This document shows, piece after piece, positions 57,772 through 64,000 of a stretch of DNA of 64,000 nucleotides. Made by a program: the position numbers and the translations under genes. Numbering within the stretch: the stretch's first letter is position 1; every line of letters starts with the position of its first letter. This DNA is from Mytilisepta virgata (Eukaryota > Mollusca > Bivalvia > Mytilida > Mytilidae). The notes under the pieces were generated by a model that saw only the letters and a program-made list of their open reading frames with translations, searched no databases and was not told the DNA's origin. The stretch covers positions 10,248,001-10,312,000 of the forward strand of contig CM051508.1 of NCBI GenBank assembly GCA_028015205.1, written 5' to 3'.

Positions 57772-58405
57772 TAAAAAGGACAAATATACCTAACGAGCAA
57801 TCAAAAAAACGTAATCCATTAGACAGACAAACCCGGGAAGACAAATGAACAACCACAAGCACAACAAATAAACACAGAAAACTAAAAAACAATGAACAAC
57901 ACGAACTCCTATAAAAACCAGGGGTGAAACCAGGTGCTCCAGAAGGGTAAGCAGTTATACTGCTCTGTATATGGCACCCGTCGTGAAGTTCAACAAAGTC
58001 AATCCGGGGGACGTCACAAATCTGTGGAGGCACATGAAAGGTTACGACAGTGGCAACAGGTCAACATCATCTTAGATATTGGAACACTGTAATGGTCAAT
58101 CAATTCGTGATGACGACCGTAAAATTTCCTAAGTGATGACATCAACTTATCCCTGATAAAATCCTGGTTAAGAAGCTTTTGTGACAGCAGTAATCCTCTT
58201 TGTCGAACGTCAGGGTAACTCACGCATGCCTTGAAAATCGGATAAGGTGAGAAACGTAGACGCCATATGCAGGCGATGCTGTTATATTGCTACTCAAGAA
58301 GGGAAAATTAACAATAGGAAAGTTGAAGTCATCACGTTTGTCATAAAATTTTGTCTTCAAATGTCCCTCATAGTCTATTTCAAGAAACAAATCCAAATAT
58401 AAATC
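57772..58405 (-). mobile_element. Retroelement tail, copy 3
   Basis: On the minus strand 58405-58080 encodes remnants of the same protein as 49786-50090 (D-V-R-Q-R-G-L-L-L-S-Q-K-L-L, S-S-L-R-K-F-Y-G-R-H-H-E-L-I). The noncoding tail follows down to 57772 (CACCTGGTTTCACCCCTGG, TGTTCATTTGTCTTCCCGGG). Stops and shifts are present. Confidence 0.7.
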
Positions 58406-59029
58406 ATACCCACTTATATATATTACCTGTCTACTTCATAACAATTAAATTAAAGTCTTACAAACCCGAGTAATTTCAACATTTGGGGAATGTGGTTCTA
58501 TTAAATAATTCCCGCATGTATGTTACCCCTTTTATATACATACATTTATGTTGAAAAATCTGTTCGGAACAAATATTGGTAATGAAACAAGTAAACCATT
58601 ACTCTACCGAAAAGGACTGAAATTAGATCATCACAGATTTTGCAGCTATACTTGTGTGTGATTAATTACAATTGTAGACACACTTTAGGGAATAATTTAA
58701 GATAGAATCACATTCCTGAGATTTTGAAATGAAACAGAATAATGTCAATTGTTATGCATGAGAGTGATAAGCAGGCGTGTAAATCAGTCATTTAGTCTTA
58801 AAAAGCTGTTATCTCATTAGTAGAAGATAGTTAATCTGGTTAAACGCATCATTTGTGTAATTAAAAACAAATTAAGGTTAAGTTTTTTAATTTTTTTGTA
58901 CTGCTGAAAGAATGTTCAAAAACAGAACACCATTAACTTTGAAGTTTTCTGATTTTTTTTTCTGCAAGCACGTGTCAGTTAGTTAATCTTTGGTCTGTAG
59001 AATTTTTCTTTGACTTCCAGAAAACAAAA
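58406..59029. other. Spacer, nothing recognised
   Basis: No supported feature. Confidence 0.5.
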
Positions 59030-59165
59030 TAGAATAGAGAATTGAAATGGGAAATGTGTCAAAGAGACGACATCCCGACCAAGGAGCAAAAAACAGCCCA
59101 AGGCTACCAATGGGTCTTCAACGGAGCGAGAAAATCCCGCACCCGGAGGCGGGCTTCGGCTGGTC
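59030..59165 (+). repeat. Dispersed repeat, partner of 54606-55140
   Basis: Uninterrupted copy; it shows what the 54606-55140 copy looked like before the SINE landed. Confidence 0.7.
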
Positions 59166-59240
59166 CCTAAACAATAAAGCATACTAGTTCAGCAAAATGG
59201 ACGGCACAAAGATTGTTTTGTGGTTAATACACATAAGAAA

Positions 59241-59508
59241 CGCGATTGCTGTCACATAAACCTCTCCGACTGGATTGTGTTCAGTCCTTGTTGATATCTG
59301 TAATGTTATTGAAGATGAGTATCACTTCTTTTTTTACTGTAAAACAAACATCAAAATCAGAGAAAACTTCAGTACTAATTTTATATTTGAAAATAACTAT
59401 ACTGATATGGACGAACTACGGGAAATATTAAATCCAAACACCAAAGACCAAGTGAGAGTGATGGGCCCGTTTTTAAAACAGTTTTTAGCACTGAGGACAG
59501 GGGGCTGA
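59241..59508 (+). pseudogene. LINE ORF2 C-terminal remnant, third fragment
   Basis: L-C-S-V-L-V-D-I-C-N-V-I-E-D-E-Y-H-F-F-F-Y-C followed by about 55 residues ending A-L-R-T-G-G and a stop. I-E-D-E-x-H-F-x-x-x-C is the LINE C-terminal signature. Sequence upstream is unrelated, so the copy is 5'-truncated. Confidence 0.7.
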
Positions 59509-60436
59509 TTCATTCTATACTATGTATCCTGCTTTTAGTTAAAAGTATTTTGCATTTTTGTTAACGTTTGCGTTCTTGTTTTTATGTAGCGATTGGTCCT
59601 TAGGGACGTAAAATGCTAATAAACTTATGACTTATGGTATTATGATTCCAAAAAATATACACTCGTCATAACGATTTGATTGGCCTTATCTCACAAATCT
59701 TTAGATTTCAAGTCTTGCTGGAATTGACATCTTATTTGACACAATGTGTCGGGTCCCTTTAACGGAGCAGGATACCTGACGCCATACCCGCTTTTTAGTT
59801 GGATTTTACGTTGCTAGTGGTGTAGTTTCTGTGGTGGCATGTCTAACTATTTTCAATTTATCATGTATTTTTTATTCCTTTCAGTTAAAAATGTATCCTC
59901 GTGGTATTTGTTTCTTGTGTTAAATTCCAATGCGATTTCGGTTTTAGGACTGTTTTTGTCGCTTCGGTATTTCTTGCCTATCCAAATAGATCACGTGGCC
60001 GTTTAGGCACTTTCAAAAATAAGGACAGGACTTGTGGCAAGTCTATACACCTTACTGTACCTTCCTCAATGTGTTTAAAAGTTTCACCGTGCAAATTATA
60101 TCTAATACTTAAAATTTACAGACTCAATAAATAAACAATAAATGAAAATATGTAATAATGTACATATTTATCACCAAACAGAGATAAGTAAATTACTAAG
60201 GTGGAAAAATAATCTTGGTTACCTACTGTTTTAATATTGTAATAATTTTACCTATATACACGCGTATTCAAGAAAATTAAAAAAACACGATTTAAAAAGT
60301 ACACAATGGTGTTTTTCATTTGCGCCATTTAATACTTTATCCACTACCTCACTGATAGTCCAGGACGGCCCCTATACAACTAGTAATATAATACAAATTA
60401 ATTACTTTTTTATTTGCATGAAAAAACCCTGTTGGG
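59509..60436. other. LINE 3' UTR remnant and spacer
   Basis: The first ~130 bp (to ATGCTAATAAACTTATGA near 59620) look like the LINE 3' UTR. A trace of the GTCGCTTCGGTATT repeat lies near 59955. Confidence 0.45.
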
Positions 60437-60440
60437 TTAA

Positions 60441-60714
60441 GGGGGTACCCAACACTTTGACTAAAATAGATATGGCTCGTTTAATTTTCATAAAATTTTG
60501 ATGAAATGTTTACTTTGACCTGTTAACAAAAATATAAAAATTTCAAGAAATTTGAACCACACAATTTACGGGAATAATTTAATTGGATATTTTGCAGTTT
60601 GACAAACACTAATTTTGATCACGGCGAAGCTTGATTTCTCTTTACTAGCAATATGTGATTAAAACGTTCATCTGATTTTTAAAGAGTTAACTTACTTAGC
60701 TGTTCTGTACCCCC
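60441..60714. mobile_element. TTAA MITE copy C, best preserved
   Basis: Flanked by TTAA at 60437-60440 and 60715-60718. Ends are GGGGGTACCCAACACTTTGA on the left and CTGTACCCCC on the right. Runs opposite to copies A and B. Confidence 0.85.
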
Positions 60715-60952
60715 TTAAGCAATACACATATACACATATTACAGAATAAACAACAAACACAAATTAAATGGAATGCAACATATCTTACACTAACATATAT
60801 AGAACCTTCCATCCCCCTTAACAAAATTTGTCCCTCAAACTTTCTTTTTTTCTAATTTCAATCAATAACATATTTCTAATGACTATATGTGTGGCTATAA
60901 GACTTTTAAAATAGACCATCTCTTTAAAAAATTACCAATATCAGTTTTATAG

Positions 60953-62940
60953 GGCATGTACTAAAAGGTGGAGTGGAGTGGAGTGGAGTGGTGGAGTGTT
61001 GGAGTGTTGGAGTGGAGTCATGGAGTTAAATACTTAACATATCCAACAATCAATATTTGATTTTTCATCAAAGTTGGACAATATTTTGGGTAGCATTTTA
61101 TGACAGCTTAGTTGGAGGTGGGATTATAATGTCTATCGTGTAATTTTCTGTACTGTCCTGAATTGTAGTATATTTTTTATAAGAAGGGGGAAGCAAAGGC
61201 CCAGTAACCTATGCAGTTAAAATTGATTTTGGACGAGCTCACAAAACTTCTATTAAAGTACACATAGTGCTTATGTTAATTTCCAAATTGTGGTAGGTTT
61301 AGTCCCTAGTTAAAAAATGTATGTCTTATTCCCGGCAAAATATGTTAGAATTAAACAGAGGCTAAAAAATCATCTTGTGATAAAAATATTAAAATTATTA
61401 ATATTTTTATTCACAATGGACTATGATATTATAAAATTAAATTGTCAATCAACATTTTCACTTAGATTTTATCTTACATGTTAATTTAATGACTGTACTA
61501 TTTAAAATAGTTTGTTTCTTCCAATTAAAAATAGATAAGGAAAATGTATCTAGCCACCATAGCCTGTCCATAGAACCCATAAAACTGTCATTACTATAAC
61601 CTCAGAAACTAAATAACTTAAATAGATGAGAAATGTTGTTGTTTTTGATGTTAAATCAGTACAAATCAGAATTTCTTGGACATGTTGCTGTTCTGGATTA
61701 GAATCTAGCAATGGCTTATGGTCCAGCAAGCCTTTCCATATAGGTTCACATTCTCAGTTGATCACATTTTAAAGATTTATTGTGACACATTTAACCTCTG
61801 CCTTGTTTCAAAATATTTTTAATTGTTTTCTGGCATTGCTTGTGATAAAAAGTTTACTGATAAAATACAATTTTATGACCTTTTCCACGTATATTCAATG
61901 TCTGTCAACAAATTGTCAGTACAGTTCTAATTTTTAGAGGTGACCTAAAAGTTTAAAAGATTTTCCCATGAAGCTGATGTGAAGACCAAAATTTTATTGG
62001 ACAGGTTAAATATTGAAATGTACAAAAAATCATTAATTGATCATTGAATAAAACTATATATTTTATGTCAAACAGACAAAGTTTTGATTCTTGATTTAAT
62101 AAAAGAACAGAGTTTCAATGTCACCTGCGTTGCACATATTTTATATTTCCAAAGAGCATAAATATTTTAAAAAGTAAAACTTGTCCAAGATGTTACAGAT
62201 ATTAACCTATGGTATATATAAGTTTAATAAAAATCTGGCAAGAATTGCACCCGTGACAGCGCTAACAAGACTGGACTGACACAGAGACAGACAGACACTT
62301 GGACGCCCGGTATTTCCATGCCCCTCGCAATGTGTTCAGCGGGGGGCAAAATAACTTAAATGAACGATACGTGTATATTGGCATGCCATAGATACATAGA
62401 TCTTTTACCAAATAAGCAAATTCATATCTTTTTCAGTTGAAACAGACAGAAGCCAAGTGTTGTTTTTCTTGCAAATGACTGTTCTGTTGATGCTGGTTTT
62501 TTTTAATATACTAGTAGTTTATAATTTTAACTTTGCTTTGAATGTAAAATTAATTACACCAGAATGTTGTTAACTAAGATAAAATTGCTGAAACACCCCC
62601 TCCTAAATTATAGAAATCTATCATTTAACATTAATTATGTTTTTTTTTAATATTGTTTGGAAATATAACCTTAAAAAATGCCCATGACACATCCAAGGTG
62701 AATTATATTGGTATAATGTTCATGAATGCAGTTGGACGCTGTTGAAACATTTATTCTATGATTTTTATAGTACACATGTATACAAAAATATCTTATAAAT
62801 TGGTTTAATTTCAAAACTATTGAACCCACAACTCCACTACACTCTACTTCCTAATTCCATGTTTTCACTCTGTGACTCCACTTTGTGACTCCAGCACTCC
62901 ACCACTCCACTCCACTCCACTCCACCTTTTAGTACATGCC
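60953..62940. mobile_element. 1988-bp element with GGAGT-array ends and 9-bp duplication
   Basis: Ends GGCATGTACTAAAAGGTGG then (AGTGG)n are mirrored by (CCACT)n and CCACCTTTTAGTACATGCC. GTTTTATAG is duplicated exactly at 60944-60952 and 62941-62949. The GGAGT-rich arrays cover 60967-61024 and 62826-62935. The interior has no long ORF but includes a GACA-tract/hairpin repeat at 62210-62347. A 9-bp duplication suggests Mutator-like; this is inference. Confidence 0.88.
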
Positions 62941-62949
62941 GTTTTATAG

Positions 62950-64000
62950 TGCATTATCTACACAATTAGGAATGAATAAAGATTAAAGGCTTAATGTTTC
63001 ACTTTTAGAGATTAAATCAGATTCATTTACCAATTTTTTTCGCACGTGTCTGATCGAGAGAGACAACGTTTCTTATAATTGGCTACGTTTTTATTACTTT
63101 AATGGAATTCCAGAAATATGATTTAAAATAATTGTCTTTATCTCTGTGTGAAGTATTACATCTTTTGACCTCGTATATACTTTTAACTTAATTTGCCAGA
63201 AATACACCCATAGGAGTCAGTGCAAAAAGAGTAGATTGGAATCCCGATAGAACCATTGTTCCGAATTCATATACGTCAAAGGATTTATAATTGTCGTGTA
63301 TTTTCCGTTTGACTTCTCTAATTCTCGTAAAGGAATTTGTATGGAGAACTATATTTTCTTTTTGTTCTTCCTCAAATGTATATACAAGCCTGGACAATTA
63401 TTTTTCAGATTTGTTGCTTTTTTATTAGAAACACTATTCCATAAGGTGTCTATATTAACTAGGTTTTTTTTTTTATCGCAAACCCTTAACTTAGTTAAAT
63501 TGAACAGACTGTATGGGTTAACATGTTAAAAGAACTTGGAGAATTATTTTCATAACTTTGTTCTATGATAAAAAAAAGTTCCAAACAAAGGTGTATATTT
63601 ATTTAGATAAATAAAATTTAGATTCATGTAGATTTTTTTTGGTTCTGTTGTTTGTTTACTGCCATGACTGTCTTATTGACGTTATCCCACATCTCTTTTT
63701 ATTCATTTTATTTTATTTTATTTTTTTTGAAAACCAGAAAAGTCAAACGGACAATAAATAGTAATGAATCGCACGAATGATGTACGTTCATGGTCTAAGT
63801 GCAAGGGTAGAATATAAAATAAATGAATTAATTTAACAACTTCAAGTGGTTTACGCAATTAAATTAGGTATAATATGCACGCCCTTTAAAACATAGGCTC
63901 ATCATCTCCTGCAATTTATTTCAATAAGTTATATGCTTTCAAATCTTTTTTTCTCTCAAATTTATTCCTCTATCTTACATTTGTACTATACCACATGCAT
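62950..64000. other. Right edge, nothing recognised
   Basis: Short frames on both strands at 63188-63529 overlap one another and show no recognisable content. Confidence 0.5.

Overview
This window looks like nuclear DNA of an animal, most likely a bivalve mollusc and perhaps a mussel. It is AT-rich, with intron-split genes that have GT..AG borders and very little coding sequence. It is crowded with repeats of kinds familiar from bivalve genomes: tRNA-headed SINEs, an AATC-tailed SINE, foldback MITEs, tandem satellites, LINE 3' ends and a hammerhead-ribozyme repeat. The taxonomic call is inference from repeat types and protein similarity remembered from the families. No search was run.

Three protein genes are supported. 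(1) The 3' end of a sphingomyelin-synthase-related gene (SMSr/SAMD8-like) lies on the + strand as three exons (1205-1322, 6042-6192, 7499-7863). It ends in a stop and carries the complete His-His-Asp lipid phosphatase/transferase catalytic triad. Its upstream exons lie outside the window. (2) A single-exon class A GPCR of 386 residues is at 39188-40348 (+), with unusual DRC, FCIP and TPxxI versions of the usual signature motifs. (3) An apparently intact Tc1-type transposase (335 aa, DD34E) is at 46629-47636 (-), inside a 1519-bp element with matching ends and a TA target duplication. The rest of the coding-like sequence is debris: LINE reverse-transcriptase C-termini (16464-16796, 18522-18860, 21268-21528, 59241-59508) and another retroelement tail present three times.

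Layout: 1-7863 SMSr exons and introns, the introns holding several MITEs and a 43-bp tandem array; 9981-10968 a Helitron-like satellite element; 12110-12566 a hammerhead-ribozyme repeat, with a second inverted copy at 31879-32346; 13379-15245 a nested composite of tandem units, a TTAA MITE, a foldback element and a SINE; 16285-19337 a recent LINE-containing duplication around a ~480-bp tandem unit; 19908-38000 dispersed and foldback repeats; 39188-40348 GPCR; 45915-47963 satellite plus Tc1; 49558-59508 retroelement pieces, a 2.7-kb long inverted repeat, a nested SINE and an element with mirrored 14-bp motif arrays (56190-57290); 60953-62940 a 2-kb element with a perfect 9-bp target duplication.

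The genes do not form a pathway. The most notable items are the two hammerhead ribozymes in a ~361-377-bp repeat laid out like a retrozyme, the mirrored-array elements at 56190-57290 and 60953-62940, and the 51783-54451 inverted repeat.
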